Shown here piece after piece: positions 12,833 to 21,299 of a stretch of DNA of 64,000 nt. This DNA is from Dehalococcoidia bacterium (GTDB lineage Bacteria > Chloroflexota > Dehalococcoidia > Lucifugimonadales > JAGWBF01): the NCBI GenBank assembly GCA_021295955.1, contig JAGWBJ010000005.1, positions 230,597 through 294,596 of the forward strand, in the 5' to 3' direction. The number at the start of each line of letters is the position of its first letter. Positions within the stretch are counted from its first letter, which is position 1. The position numbers were made by a program, and so were the translations under genes. The notes below the pieces were generated by a model that worked only from the letters and a program-made list of their open reading frames with translations, searched no databases and had not been told where the DNA came from.

Positions 12833-12852
12833 CTATTGTGCAGAAGCCCATT

Positions 12853-13091
12853 GGACCGGTCCGGTCATCACATCCGCGGGGATCATCCTTGCCGGCACAT
12901 TTCTCTGCTCTGATGACTCTTCCACTCCAGGACCTGCTCCAGCTCGGATTCGCGGTTGCGGCCGGAGTGCTGATCGACACGTTTATTTTCTCGTGGGCCG
13001 ATGGAACTGGTGGCCTTCCCGCGCACCTTCCTGACCACGGAATACCATTGCCGGGGATTCAATCCCAGGTCGAGAAAGACAGGAGCGACCG
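12853..13091 (+). repeat. 239-bp direct repeat, copy B (non-coding MMPL 3' remnant)
   Basis: This is the second copy of the MMPL 3' segment 9364-9602. It differs by a 1-bp insertion (acatttctctg for acattctccg), a compensating 1-bp deletion (gtttattttctcg for gtttatttctctcg) and a few substitutions. No MMPL reading frame leads into it. It lies 59 bp from the 3' end of tRNA-Gly. Of 12833-13150 nothing else is recognisable. Confidence 0.93.
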
Positions 13092-13150
13092 ACGGCCTGT
13101 ATCGCGCGTAGGCACCCAGCGAAGCTGCTGCCCGGCGATTGGCGGGTGGT

Positions 13151-13225
13151 TGGAGCGGGTGATGGGATTCGAACCCACGACTTTTTGCTTGGGAAGCAAA
13201 CACTCTACCGCTGAGTTACACCCGC
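13151..13225 (-). tRNA. tRNA-Gly (anticodon CCC)
   Basis: The minus strand reads GCGGGTG as acceptor 5' strand, a D-arm (AACTCAGCGGTAGAGT), the anticodon arm TTTGC-TTCCCAA-GCAAA with anticodon CCC, the T-arm GTGGGTTCGAATCCCAT, and CACCCGC-T-CCA. All stems pair, the discriminator is U73 as in bacterial tRNA-Gly, and CCA is encoded. Its 3' end faces the repeat-bounded island. The ORF-track entries across it are shadows. Confidence 0.96.
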
Positions 13226-13303
13226 CCGCAGTAAAGGAAATGGACCGAAGGTCGGAAGACTCGGCCGCGCGACTGGGGCCGTCCTCCACGGGCCCCTGCG
13301 AAC

Positions 13304-13555
13304 CTACGAGATGGAAGGCGTCTCCTGGGCCCTCACCATCCCCTCCAGCATCCGCTCCACGGCCATGGTGTGGCTGCACATGGCCCGGACGCCGAAGGAG
13401 CTGCACGAGCAGTGCCAGCCAGCCTCGTCCAGGCTGAGCTCGTACTTGCTGTGGTTGCCGCGGAAGGTAGCGTTGAGGGTCGTTATGTTAACGCGCTCTT
13501 TCTCCTCCGCGTAGGTGCGGGCCTTCTCTATCCGGCTGATTATACTCGAGTGCAT
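13304..13555 (-). CDS. Small SWIM zinc-finger protein
   Basis: This 83-residue protein carries a SWIM zinc finger near its C-terminus: WHCSCSSFGVRAMCSHTMAV, which fits the CxC...CxH pattern. SWIM domains bind zinc and occur in DNA- or protein-interacting proteins. The N-terminus (SRIEKARTYAEEKERVNI) is helical and charged. The ORF track begins at 13615, but I choose ATG 13555 because AAGGAGAGGGA lies directly upstream and the upstream part would overlap a good promoter (13587-13615). It is divergent from alaS and next to the tRNA gene. It is too short to be an enzyme, and its role is unknown. Confidence 0.72.
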   Translation of the reverse strand: MHSSIISRIEKARTYAEEKERVNITTLNATFRGNHSKYELSLDEAGWHCSCSSFGVRAMCSHTMAVERMLEGMVRAQETPSIS

Positions 13556-13586
13556 TCCCTCTCCTTCGGGGTTTCCCCACAAGATG

Positions 13587-13615
13587 ATTCTAAGGCAACG
13601 GGCCCGTATGGTCAA
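13587..13615 (-). promoter_or_regulatory. Sigma-70-type promoter for the SWIM gene
   Basis: On the minus strand TTGACC and TAGAAT are separated by 17 bp, 31 bp upstream of the chosen ATG. Confidence 0.65.
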
Positions 13616-13743
13616 TCTACAACCAGCCCCTCCGGCCCTTGGATCCCCCCCGGCCGGAGGGCCCGCAAGGCCGAAATCGAGCCCACCATCGGGGCCGCCG
13701 TTGTAGACCGTGTCGCGGACGTTGGTATATATTAGGTGACGTT

Positions 13744-16398
13744 GTGACGACCGGAGACGAGATTCGCAAGGCGTTCCTGGAGTTCTTCGAGGGCCTGGGC
13801 CACATTCCCATGCCCAGCGCCTCCCTGGTGCCCGCGGGAGACCCCACGCTGCTGTTCACCAGCGCTGGCATGGTGCCCTTCAAGCCCTTCTTCATGGGCG
13901 AGTCCACACCCCCGTCCAAACGGCTGACGTCCAGCCAGAAGAGCTTCCGGACCACCGACATCGACGAGGTGGGCGACCACAAGCACCTGACCTTCTTCGA
14001 GATGCTTGGGAACTTCAGCATCGGCGACTACTTCAAGAAGGACGCCATAGCCTTCTGCTGGGAGTTCGTCACCCGGCACTTCGGGCTTCCCCCCGACCGC
14101 CTCTACGCCACCATCTACCTGGACGACGAGGAGGCCTTCCACCACTGGAAGGATGACGTGGGGCTGCCTGAGGAGCGCATCTACCGGTACGGGAACGAGG
14201 ACAACTGGTGGGGACCGGCAGGCAAGGAGGGGCCCTGCGGCCCCTGCAGCGAGATCCACTACGACAACGGCGAGGAGTACGCCTGCGGCGACCCCCAGTG
14301 CCACCCCAACCACGACTGCGAACGCTTCGTCGAGCTGTGGAACCTGGTGTTCATGCAGTACTACCAGGACCTGGAGGGGAACCGTACTCCCCTTCCCGCA
14401 CCCAGCATCGATACGGGCATGGGGCTGGAGCGGGCCGCGGCCATCCTACAGGGCAAGCAGAACCTGTACGAGACGGACCTGTTCCAGCCCATCCTTGACG
14501 TGGCCTGCGGCCTGGCGGCCAAGACCTACGGCCGGGATCGGGACGCCGACTACGCCCTGAGGGTGGTTGCCGAGCACTCCCGGGCCGCCGCCTTCCTCAT
14601 CGCCGACGGCGTCGTCCCCGGCAACGAGGGCCGGGGCTACGTGCTGCGGCGGGTGATACGCCGGGCCATACGCTACGGCCGCCGGCTGGGCCTGGACGGC
14701 CCGTTCCTAGCGCGAGTGGTTGACGCCGCAATCATACGATTCGAGGGGCCCTACCCGGAGCTGGCCACCAACCGCGACTTCATCATCCGCGTGGTCAACC
14801 TGGAGGAGGAGCGATTCGGCCACGCCTTCGAGCGGGGAAGCGGGATACTCGATGGGATTCTGGCCTCCCTGGCAGACGGCACGGGACGGGCCGCCGATAC
14901 GGCGCCGGTGCCCGGAACCGACGTGTTCACTCTCTACGACACCTACGGCTTCCCGCCGGAGCTCACGGCCGAGATTGCCCGAGAGCACGGCTTCGACGTG
15001 GACATGGAGGGGTTCCAGCGGGAGATGGACGCCCAAAGGGAGCGGGCCCGGGCCGCCCAGGCTTTCTCCGGGGCCATGGAGATGCTTACCACGTACGAGA
15101 ACCTGGGGGTGGACCGGGTACTGTTCGTCGGATACGCCGAGCTCCACCGAGAATCGGTGGTCACCGCGCTGCTGGTGGACGACGCGCCAGTGGGGTATGC
15201 CACCGTTGGGCAGACGGTGGAGGTGGTGCTCAGGGACACGCCCTTCTACGCCGAAGGGGGAGGCCAGGTGGGCGACGCCGGGACCATCAGGGGGCCCAAC
15301 GGCCGGGTGTGCGTCGAGGACACCCAGGCCCCGGTGGCCGGGCTCATCGTGCACCGGGGAGTGGTCGCCGAGGGCGACGTGTCCCTGGGAGACCTTGTGG
15401 CCGCCTCGGTGGACCCGTCGCGGCGCCTGGACACCGCTCGCAACCACAGCGCCACCCACCTCCTCCACGCGGGCCTCCGCCAGGTGCTGGGAGCCCACGT
15501 GAGGCAGGCCGGCTCCCTGGTGACCCCCGACCGCCTGCGCTTCGACTACAGCCACGTCAGTCCCCTGGCCGGGGAGGAGCTCCGGGAGATCCAGGGGCTG
15601 GTCAACGCGAAGGTCCGGGACAACCTGTCGGTGAGCACCCGTGAGAGCACCCTTACCCAGGCGGTGAACGACGGGGCGCTGGCCTTCTTCGGCGACCGGT
15701 ACGGGGAGACGGTCCGCGTCGTGGAGATGTCCGACGGAGACGCCTTCAGCGTGGAGGTGTGCGGCGGCACCCACATCGCCGCCACGGGCCAGATAGGGCC
15801 CCTCTTCGTGGTCGGCGAGTCCAGCATCGGCGGAGGCATGCGCCGCGTCGAGGCGGTGGCGGGCCGTGCCGCCGAGGAGCTGTTCCTCCAGCGCACCGCC
15901 ACCCTGGAGTCCCTGTCCCGAAAGCTGGAGACCCCCCTGGTGGACCTGGAGCAGCGCATGGACAGCTTCATCGAGGACGTCGACCGGATGCGAAAGCGGT
16001 TGGCCACCCTGGAGCGCGAGAGCCTGCTCCGGGAGGCCCGGGACCTCCTCTCCTCCGCGGCGGATGTTGACGGGGTGAGGGTGGTGTCCGCCAGGACCTC
16101 GGCGACCAACACCGAGGGCATGCGGCAGATGGGCGACTGGCTGAAGGAGAAGCTGTCCAGCGCGGTGGTCGTCCTGGCCGCGCTGGAGAACGGACGGCCC
16201 TCGCTGGTGGCGATGGTGACACCGGACCTGGTTGCCAGGGGCCTTAACGCGGGCGCCATCGCCAGGGACACCGCCAAGGTCATGGGGGGAGGCGGCGGCG
16301 GACGGCCCGAGATGGCCCAGGCCGGGGGCAAGAGAGCCGACAAACTGGAGGAGGCCCTGGGCAGAGTTCCCGGCCTGGTGCGCCAGGGCCTGTCCTGA
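13744..16398 (+). CDS. alaS: Alanyl-tRNA synthetase
   Basis: This 884-residue class II synthetase charges tRNA-Ala and edits mischarged serine or glycine. The catalytic domain has FTSAGMVPFKPFF and HLTFFEMLGNFSIGDYF (motif 2 region) with CGPCSEIHYD. The editing domain has HSATHLLHAGLR (HxxxH) and CGGTH, the zinc-binding set. The C-Ala domain ends with GGGGGRPEMAQAGG, the conserved glycine-rich tail. The ORF track opens at 13639, but the family normally begins just before EIRKAFLEFF, so I take GTG 13744, preceded by AGGTGA four bases upstream. The length fits the family. ruvX follows 18 bp later, a common pairing. Confidence 0.97.
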   Translation: MTTGDEIRKAFLEFFEGLGHIPMPSASLVPAGDPTLLFTSAGMVPFKPFFMGESTPPSKRLTSSQKSFRTTDIDEVGDHKHLTFFEMLGNFSIGDYFKKDAIAFCWEFVTRHFGLPPDRLYATIYLDDEEAFHHWKDDVGLPEERIYRYGNEDNWWGPAGKEGPCGPCSEIHYDNGEEYACGDPQCHPNHDCERFVELWNLVFMQYYQDLEGNRTPLPAPSIDTGMGLERAAAILQGKQNLYETDLFQPILDVACGLAAKTYGRDRDADYALRVVAEHSRAAAFLIADGVVPGNEGRGYVLRRVIRRAIRYGRRLGLDGPFLARVVDAAIIRFEGPYPELATNRDFIIRVVNLEEERFGHAFERGSGILDGILASLADGTGRAADTAPVPGTDVFTLYDTYGFPPELTAEIAREHGFDVDMEGFQREMDAQRERARAAQAFSGAMEMLTTYENLGVDRVLFVGYAELHRESVVTALLVDDAPVGYATVGQTVEVVLRDTPFYAEGGGQVGDAGTIRGPNGRVCVEDTQAPVAGLIVHRGVVAEGDVSLGDLVAASVDPSRRLDTARNHSATHLLHAGLRQVLGAHVRQAGSLVTPDRLRFDYSHVSPLAGEELREIQGLVNAKVRDNLSVSTRESTLTQAVNDGALAFFGDRYGETVRVVEMSDGDAFSVEVCGGTHIAATGQIGPLFVVGESSIGGGMRRVEAVAGRAAEELFLQRTATLESLSRKLETPLVDLEQRMDSFIEDVDRMRKRLATLERESLLREARDLLSSAADVDGVRVVSARTSATNTEGMRQMGDWLKEKLSSAVVVLAALENGRPSLVAMVTPDLVARGLNAGAIARDTAKVMGGGGGGRPEMAQAGGKRADKLEEALGRVPGLVRQGLS

Positions 16399-16416
16399 GC
16401 CCGCCGGGATAGCCCG

Positions 16417-16863
16417 TTGACCATCCTGTGCCTGGACGTGGGAGACCGGCGCATCGGACTCGCCGTAAGCGACCCGTCCAACCTCCTTGCCATTCCCCTG
16501 GGGGCCATACGGCGTACACGGCGCGAAAGCGACATCGACGCCGTCATCCGCCACGCCACGGAGCGGAACGCCGACCGGCTGGCGGTCGGAATGCCCCTCT
16601 CTCTAAACGGACGGGTGGGACCCCAGGCCAGGAAGGTCAATAGCTTCATCCAAGCCCTGGGCCGGAGGACGAGCCTCCCCATTCACAGGGTCGACGAGCG
16701 CTTCTCCACGGCCGAGGCCGAGCGGCGGCTGCGCCAAGCCGGAGTCGAGCCGTCACGGGAGCGGGAGAGGGTGGACGCGGCGGCGGCCGCGGTCATCCTT
16801 CAGGAGTACCTGGACGGGCTAAAGGCCGCGGAGCGCGCCGAACAGGGGTCACAACAGCCGTAG
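16417..16863 (+). CDS. ruvX: Holliday junction resolvase-like protein RuvX (YqgF)
   Basis: This 148-residue RNase H-fold protein of the YqgF/RuvX family is associated with 16S rRNA maturation and junction resolution. The start is TTG 16417, giving MTILCLDVGDRRIGLAVSD with the first catalytic aspartate. VGMPLSLNGRVGPQA and VDERFSTAEAE provide the other family motifs, and VDAAAAAVILQEYL carries the final aspartate. Length is normal. It follows alaS closely and is likely co-transcribed, as in many bacteria. Confidence 0.95.
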   Translation: MTILCLDVGDRRIGLAVSDPSNLLAIPLGAIRRTRRESDIDAVIRHATERNADRLAVGMPLSLNGRVGPQARKVNSFIQALGRRTSLPIHRVDERFSTAEAERRLRQAGVEPSRERERVDAAAAAVILQEYLDGLKAAERAEQGSQQP

Positions 16864-16867
16864 AGCA

Positions 16868-16876
16868 TGTTATAAT
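16868..16876 (+). promoter_or_regulatory. Extended -10 promoter for the ferredoxin gene
   Basis: TGTTATAAT is a perfect extended -10 (TGn plus TATAAT) 81 bp before the ferredoxin ATG. No strong -35 is seen, which extended -10 promoters tolerate. Confidence 0.55.
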
Positions 16877-16957
16877 ACTCGCGCCTATAGAGGCGTGGAG
16901 TCAGCGACCTACCGTACACCCTGGATATGACCTACAGCTAAGGAGGAGCGGGAGCCC

Positions 16958-17230
16958 ATGACGTACATCATCGCCGAACCCTGTGTCGATGTTAAGGACG
17001 GGGCCTGTGTGGACGTCTGTCCGGTGGACTGTATCTACACCACGGACGACGACAACATGTTCTACATCAGCCCAGACGAGTGCATCGACTGCGCCGCGTG
17101 CGAGCCTGTGTGCCCCGTGACGGCGATTTTCGCCGAGGACTCGGTGCCAGAGGAGTGGGAAAGCTTCATCCCCCTCAACTACGACTACTTCAAGAACAAA
17201 GACCTCTCTACCTTGAAGAACTACCGCTGA
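16958..17230 (+). CDS. 7Fe-type ferredoxin (FdxA-like)
   Basis: This 90-residue ferredoxin has two clusters. The N-terminal site CVDVKDGACVDVCPVDC has the long Cys-x7-Cys spacing typical of 7Fe ferredoxins ([3Fe-4S] plus [4Fe-4S]). The second site CIDCAACEPVCP is a standard CxxCxxCxxxCP. The acidic C-terminal tail (VPEEWESFIPLNYDYF) matches the long-tailed FdxA group. It is a soluble electron carrier and a plausible donor for low-potential enzymes. The start ATG 16958 has AAGGAGGAGCGGGAGCCC upstream. It is a single gene with its own promoter and terminator. Confidence 0.93.
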   Translation: MTYIIAEPCVDVKDGACVDVCPVDCIYTTDDDNMFYISPDECIDCAACEPVCPVTAIFAEDSVPEEWESFIPLNYDYFKNKDLSTLKNYR

Positions 17231-17272
17231 CGCGTCCGACTCAGGCACGGGGATAGCCCCCGGCACCCAAAG

Positions 17273-17315
17273 ACACGAAGGCGCAGGAGGCCAGACCTGC
17301 CTCTTCGTGTTTTTC
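17273..17315 (+). terminator. Terminator after the ferredoxin gene
   Basis: ACACGAAG...GCAGG pairs with CCTGC..CTTCGTGT and is followed by TTTTTC, 42 bp after the ferredoxin stop. Confidence 0.78.
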
Positions 17316-17376
17316 TTGGGAGACCCATGGACCGCCGCCGAAGGAGCCCGAGTTCACCGTCCGGGAGAAGCGAGGA

Positions 17377-18159
17377 ATGCCGACCGCACCCGTCAACGGA
17401 ATAGACATCTACTACGAGACATCCGGAGAGGGTCCCGCGGTGGTGTTCGCTCACGGCAAGGGTGGCAACCACATTAGCTGGTGGCAGCAGGTGCCCGTGT
17501 TCTCCAGCACCTTCCGTTGCATAACCTTCGACCACCGGGGCTGGGGACGGTCCCTCAACCCCAAGGGCTCCATCGGCCGGGACGCCTTCGTGGACGACCT
17601 CCGGGGCCTGCTGGACTACCTGGAGGTCCAACGCACCTTTCTGGTGGCCCAGTCCATGGGCGGCCTTACGTGCCTGGGCTTCGCCCTAGCCCATCCCGAG
17701 AGGACCATGGGGCTGGTGCTGGCGGACACCACCGGGGGCATCGGGGACCCCGCGGTGGTGGAGACCATCCGGAACCGGAAGGCCCCGAAGGACGTGACCC
17801 TGCGGGCGATGTCCGCCGGCTTCCGGGACGGCGCCCCCGCGGGGGCGTTCCTGTACAAAGAGATCAACCTGCTGAACCCGCCCCGGGACCCGGAGCCCAA
17901 CGGGTTCACCAGCGGCGAGGGGCCCAAGGCCGAGGACCTGGCCGCGATGCGGGTCCCCACCCTGCTCATCGTCGGCGAGGAGGACCAGGTGATGCCCCCG
18001 CCGGCGATGGAGCGGTCCCGGGACCTGATCCCGGGCTCCAGGCTGGAGAGGGTCCCGGGGGCCGGCCACTCGGTGTACTTCGAGAAGCCCGACCTGTTCA
18101 ACCGCATGGTCCTGGACTTCTTCTCCTCGATCCTGGAATCGTCGCCAGCCACCCCGTAG
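17377..18159 (+). CDS. Alpha/beta hydrolase
   Basis: This 260-residue alpha/beta-fold hydrolase has FAHGKGGNH as the oxyanion HG motif and AQSMGG with the nucleophile serine. The acid is probably in VGEEDQVMPP and the histidine in GAGHSVYFEKP. DHRGWGRSLNP is typical of the esterase, lactonase and dehalogenase group. No signal peptide is present, so it acts in the cytoplasm. ATG 17377 follows GAAGCGAGGA. The substrate cannot be told from sequence. It stands alone between the ferredoxin terminator and the M20 peptidase. Confidence 0.85.
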   Translation: MPTAPVNGIDIYYETSGEGPAVVFAHGKGGNHISWWQQVPVFSSTFRCITFDHRGWGRSLNPKGSIGRDAFVDDLRGLLDYLEVQRTFLVAQSMGGLTCLGFALAHPERTMGLVLADTTGGIGDPAVVETIRNRKAPKDVTLRAMSAGFRDGAPAGAFLYKEINLLNPPRDPEPNGFTSGEGPKAEDLAAMRVPTLLIVGEEDQVMPPPAMERSRDLIPGSRLERVPGAGHSVYFEKPDLFNRMVLDFFSSILESSPATP

Positions 18160-18248
18160 CCAGGGGGCCGTCGCAGCCAACCGCCTTGTCCGGACCCAAA
18201 GAACTGATCGCCCGGGCCGGGCGTAATAACGGGTAGGAGGCCGTCACC

Positions 18249-19619
18249 ATGGATGACCCCGCTCTGAATCGCCTGAGCTCCTACGTACCCGGGGTTCGCG
18301 CCGATTTCGAAGAGATGCTGGGCGGCATAGTGGAAGTGCCGACGGTCAGCGCCGACCCGGAGCACGCCGAGGACATACGGAAGGGTGCGGCCCTGGCCGC
18401 CCAGTACCTCCGCGCATCCGGGGCCACCTCCGCCGAGGTGGTGGAAACGTCGGGAAACCCCGTCGTGCTGGGGAAATTCCTATCGGACCCCGCCGACCCG
18501 ACCGTCACCGTCTACAACCACCTGGACGTGCAACCGGCCCAGGAGCCCGAGTGGACCCGCGACCCGTTCTCCTTCGGCGCCCGGGACGGCCGCTACGACG
18601 GCAGAGGGTGCACCGACGACAAGGGCCCGGCCCTCACGGCCCTGATGGCCGCCCGGTACGCCCGAGAGGCCGGCATCCCCGTGAACGTCCACTTCATCTG
18701 GGAGATGGAGGAGGAGATAGGGAGCCCCCACTTCGAGGAGTTCGTTCAGGGCCAGGGGTCCGGCGTCGACACCGACTCGGTGGTGGTCTCGGACACGGTG
18801 TGGCTATCCAGGGACACCCCGGCCATCCCGTACGGCCTCCGGGGCCTCCAGGCCGCCAGGCTCGTCCTGGAGACGGGCCGGAACGACGCCCACTCGGGAC
18901 TGACCGGAGGGGCCGCCCGCAACCCCGTCGGCGAGCTGTGCCAGGTCATCGGCCGCTGCTACGACGCCCGGACCGGCGAGGTCACCATACCGGGCTTCTA
19001 CGACCGGGTGGCGCCCGCCAGCGGCGAGGAGATGGAGAGCTTCCTCTCCTCGGGCTTCGACCTGGGCAAGTTCGTGGAGGCCCACGGCCTGTACAAGCTG
19101 CGGACCCGGGACGCGGGGGAGGTCATGGACCGCATCTGGTGCCGGCCCACCTTCGAGGTCCACGGCGTCACGGGAGGCTACCTGGGACCCGGGGTGAAGA
19201 CGGTGGTGCCGCCCAGGGCCGAGGCCAAGGTCAGCATGAGACTGGTGCCGGACCAGGAACCCGAAGAGGCGATGGAGCTGCTGACGGCCCACGTCAAGGA
19301 GATCAACCCCGACGTGGAGGTGCACGCCGCCGGTTCCCTGCGGCCGTACCTGGGCGACTTTCGCGGCCCCTACGCCGACGCGGCGCGGCAGGCCATCCGC
19401 TTCGGCTTCGATCGAGACCCCGCGTTCATCAGGGAGGGGGGCTCCATAGGAGCCGTCGTGACCATGCGCGACTATCTGAAGGCGCCCATAATCCTCATGG
19501 GCTTCAGCCTGCCGGACCACGGCTACCACGGGCCCAACGAGCACTACGACTGGGGCCAGGCATCCGGGGGAATCAGGGCCCTGTCCTCCTACTTTAGCCA
19601 GGTCTCACGGATACGGTAG
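18249..19619 (+). CDS. M20 family dinuclear zinc peptidase (dipeptidase-like)
   Basis: This 456-residue member of the M20 family hydrolyses small peptides or N-acyl amino acids. Metal and catalytic motifs are visible in order: VYNHLDVQ, GRGCTDDKG, MEEEIGS and GYHGPNEHY. The central lid domain includes RNDAHSGLTGG, which resembles the carnosinase and DUG1 branch more than ArgE. ATG 18249 has TAGGAGGCCGTCACC upstream. Cytoplasmic, no signal. The next gene, a thioredoxin-like lipoprotein, begins almost at its stop codon. Confidence 0.9.
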   Translation: MDDPALNRLSSYVPGVRADFEEMLGGIVEVPTVSADPEHAEDIRKGAALAAQYLRASGATSAEVVETSGNPVVLGKFLSDPADPTVTVYNHLDVQPAQEPEWTRDPFSFGARDGRYDGRGCTDDKGPALTALMAARYAREAGIPVNVHFIWEMEEEIGSPHFEEFVQGQGSGVDTDSVVVSDTVWLSRDTPAIPYGLRGLQAARLVLETGRNDAHSGLTGGAARNPVGELCQVIGRCYDARTGEVTIPGFYDRVAPASGEEMESFLSSGFDLGKFVEAHGLYKLRTRDAGEVMDRIWCRPTFEVHGVTGGYLGPGVKTVVPPRAEAKVSMRLVPDQEPEEAMELLTAHVKEINPDVEVHAAGSLRPYLGDFRGPYADAARQAIRFGFDRDPAFIREGGSIGAVVTMRDYLKAPIILMGFSLPDHGYHGPNEHYDWGQASGGIRALSSYFSQVSRIR

Positions 19620-19623
19620 AGAC

Positions 19624-20265
19624 ATCAAGACGACGGACCGGATAGGGAGAAAGGGCCTCATCACGGCCCTAGCCATCGTCTCGCTGGCGGGGTTGACGGC
19701 GCTGGCCGGGTGCGGCGGCAGGGAGGCCGAGCCCACGTCGGACGCGGCCTTCCAGCCGGAGCCGGTGGGGTCTGCGGAGTCCGAGGCCAAGCTGGACCCG
19801 GCCAAGGACTTCGAGATCTCTCCCTACGGCGGCGCCGACTTCGAGGGGATGGACTCCGTCCGGCTGTCGGACCTGCTGGGCCGGCCCATCGTACTGAACT
19901 TCTGGGCGGGGCTGTGTCCGCCCTGCAGGGCCGAGATGCCCGACCTGCAGGAGTTCTACGACGAGTACGGAGACGAAATTATCCTCCTCGGTGTCGACGT
20001 GGGACCCTTCACCGGGTTGGGCTCCAACCAGACGGGCCGGGGACTCATCCAGGCCCTGAACATCACGTATCCCACGGGCTCAACCGAGGATGCTTCGGTG
20101 GTTACCGAGTACGGGGTGTTCAGCATGCCCACCACCGTGTTCATCACAGCCGACGGCAAGGTGTTCCGCAAGTGGTCGGGAATCATCAACAAGGAGAAGG
20201 TCGTCGAGATCGCGTTGGATATGCTCGCCCCGTCGAGCGATGGCCCGGGCGCGGCCACCGGGTAG
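19624..20265 (+). CDS. TlpA-like thioredoxin-fold lipoprotein (start codon uncertain)
   Basis: The thioredoxin domain has NFWAGLCPPCRAEMPD (CPPC active site) and the cis-proline motif SMPTTVF, typical of TlpA/ResA proteins that act on envelope thiols, often cytochrome c apoproteins. In frame upstream of the ORF-track start (TTG 19693) lies an excellent lipoprotein signal, KGLITALAIVSLAGLTALAGC, with lipobox LAGC. TTG 19693 would delete most of it. Upstream there is no ATG, GTG or TTG back into the M20 gene, only ATC 19624 (ATC AAG ACG ACG, where ATG AAG would be expected) and ATA 19642. Either ATC is used or the assembly has a C for G error. I place the start at 19624 with low certainty. The product should be anchored outside the membrane, working with the CcdA homologue downstream. 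Confidence 0.8.
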   Translation: MKTTDRIGRKGLITALAIVSLAGLTALAGCGGREAEPTSDAAFQPEPVGSAESEAKLDPAKDFEISPYGGADFEGMDSVRLSDLLGRPIVLNFWAGLCPPCRAEMPDLQEFYDEYGDEIILLGVDVGPFTGLGSNQTGRGLIQALNITYPTGSTEDASVVTEYGVFSMPTTVFITADGKVFRKWSGIINKEKVVEIALDMLAPSSDGPGAATG

Positions 20266-20310
20266 CGCCCGAACGGCAGGCCCTCGACCCAGCTTTCGAA
20301 CGAGTGGGTT

Positions 20311-21237
20311 ATGGTAAGTACACTGAAGACGATCCAGCTACCGAGCGCAGCACACCTGCGGAGCTACGTGGCGCCCATGGCTGTGGGACTGCTGGCCCTG
20401 GGAGCCGCCGTCATCGGCGCGTTCCTAACGGGGGAGTCGGCGGCCACCGGGGGAGTCAACGGGTTCGTGGAGACCCTCTCGGGCAGGGCGACCGACGGGC
20501 TCAGCAGCGGCTTCGAAGTACGCGGGTGGCAGATCTCCCTGGCGCCCCTGGGCTTCGCCTTCGTGGCTGGGATGGCCTCCGCCGTCAACCCGTGCGGGTT
20601 CGCCATGCTTCCGGCATACCTGGGCCTGTATCTGGGGGCCGAGGGGCAGGCGGAAGACGACCGCACCCCCCTGCGCATGCTGGCCAACGCCTTCCTCGTG
20701 GGGCTGACGGTCACGGCGGGGTTCGTCATCCTCTTCGGCGCCATCGGCATGGCCATAGACCAGGGCATCCGATCCATCGTCGACGCCTTCTCCTGGGTGG
20801 GTTTCAGCATTGGAGTCATCCTGGCCCTGGTAGGGTCGTGGATCCTGGGCGGGGGCAAGCTGTACGTGAGCTTGGCCGGTCGTGCGGCCTCCCACGTAGG
20901 CAACCCCAACCAGGTGGGCGTTCGGGGCTACTTCCTCTTCGGCCTCAGCTACGGGCTGGCATCCCTGGGCTGCTCTCTTCCCATATTCCTGACGGTCGTC
21001 TTCACCACCCAGGCCACATCCTCCGTGCTGCAGGCCCTGGGCCAGTTCCTGCTGTACGCCCTGGGAATGGGGCTGGTAATACTCGTCCTCACCATCAGCA
21101 TGGCCCTGTTCAAGAGGGCGGTGGTCACGGCCCTTCGCAAGGCCCTCCCCCTGTTCCAGCCCTTCAGCGCGGTGTTCATGATCGCGGCGGGCTCCTACCT
21201 GGCCTACTACTGGCTAACCATCGGAGATCTGGCGTAG
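20311..21237 (+). CDS. ccdA: CcdA/DsbD-type thiol-disulfide electron transporter
   Basis: This 308-residue polytopic protein of the CcdA/DsbD transmembrane family moves reducing equivalents from cytoplasmic thioredoxin to envelope thiol proteins. The two conserved cysteines lie in SAVNPCGFAMLPAYLGLY and SLGCSLPIFLTVVF, in pseudo-symmetric positions of the two three-helix halves. There is an extra N-terminal helix (about residues 20-38) and a short external loop before the core. It is 45 bp downstream of the TlpA-like lipoprotein, a classical reductase and client pairing. Convergent next door is the DUF3179 selenoprotein, another likely envelope thiol or selenol protein. Confidence 0.9.
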   Translation: MVSTLKTIQLPSAAHLRSYVAPMAVGLLALGAAVIGAFLTGESAATGGVNGFVETLSGRATDGLSSGFEVRGWQISLAPLGFAFVAGMASAVNPCGFAMLPAYLGLYLGAEGQAEDDRTPLRMLANAFLVGLTVTAGFVILFGAIGMAIDQGIRSIVDAFSWVGFSIGVILALVGSWILGGGKLYVSLAGRAASHVGNPNQVGVRGYFLFGLSYGLASLGCSLPIFLTVVFTTQATSSVLQALGQFLLYALGMGLVILVLTISMALFKRAVVTALRKALPLFQPFSAVFMIAAGSYLAYYWLTIGDLA

Positions 21238-21299
21238 AAGGCACGCCTACCCTAGCGGGGATAAAGGGCATAGCCTGACAGGGCCATGATCCCTCCGAC

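Noticed and set aside
13151-13225. tRNA-Gly as an integrase attachment site
   Set aside because: The island faces the tRNA 3' end, but no duplicated tRNA 3' segment and no integrase gene were found in the window. The repeats are MMPL sequence instead.
12838-13437. 199-residue plus ORF across the repeat and tRNA
   Set aside because: It runs through the frameshifted MMPL remnant, antisense tRNA and the SWIM gene; no coherent protein.
14707-16554. 615-residue minus-strand ORF opposite alaS
   Set aside because: Composition is that of an antisense shadow (His/Gly/Val rich), and the sense strand is unambiguous alaS.
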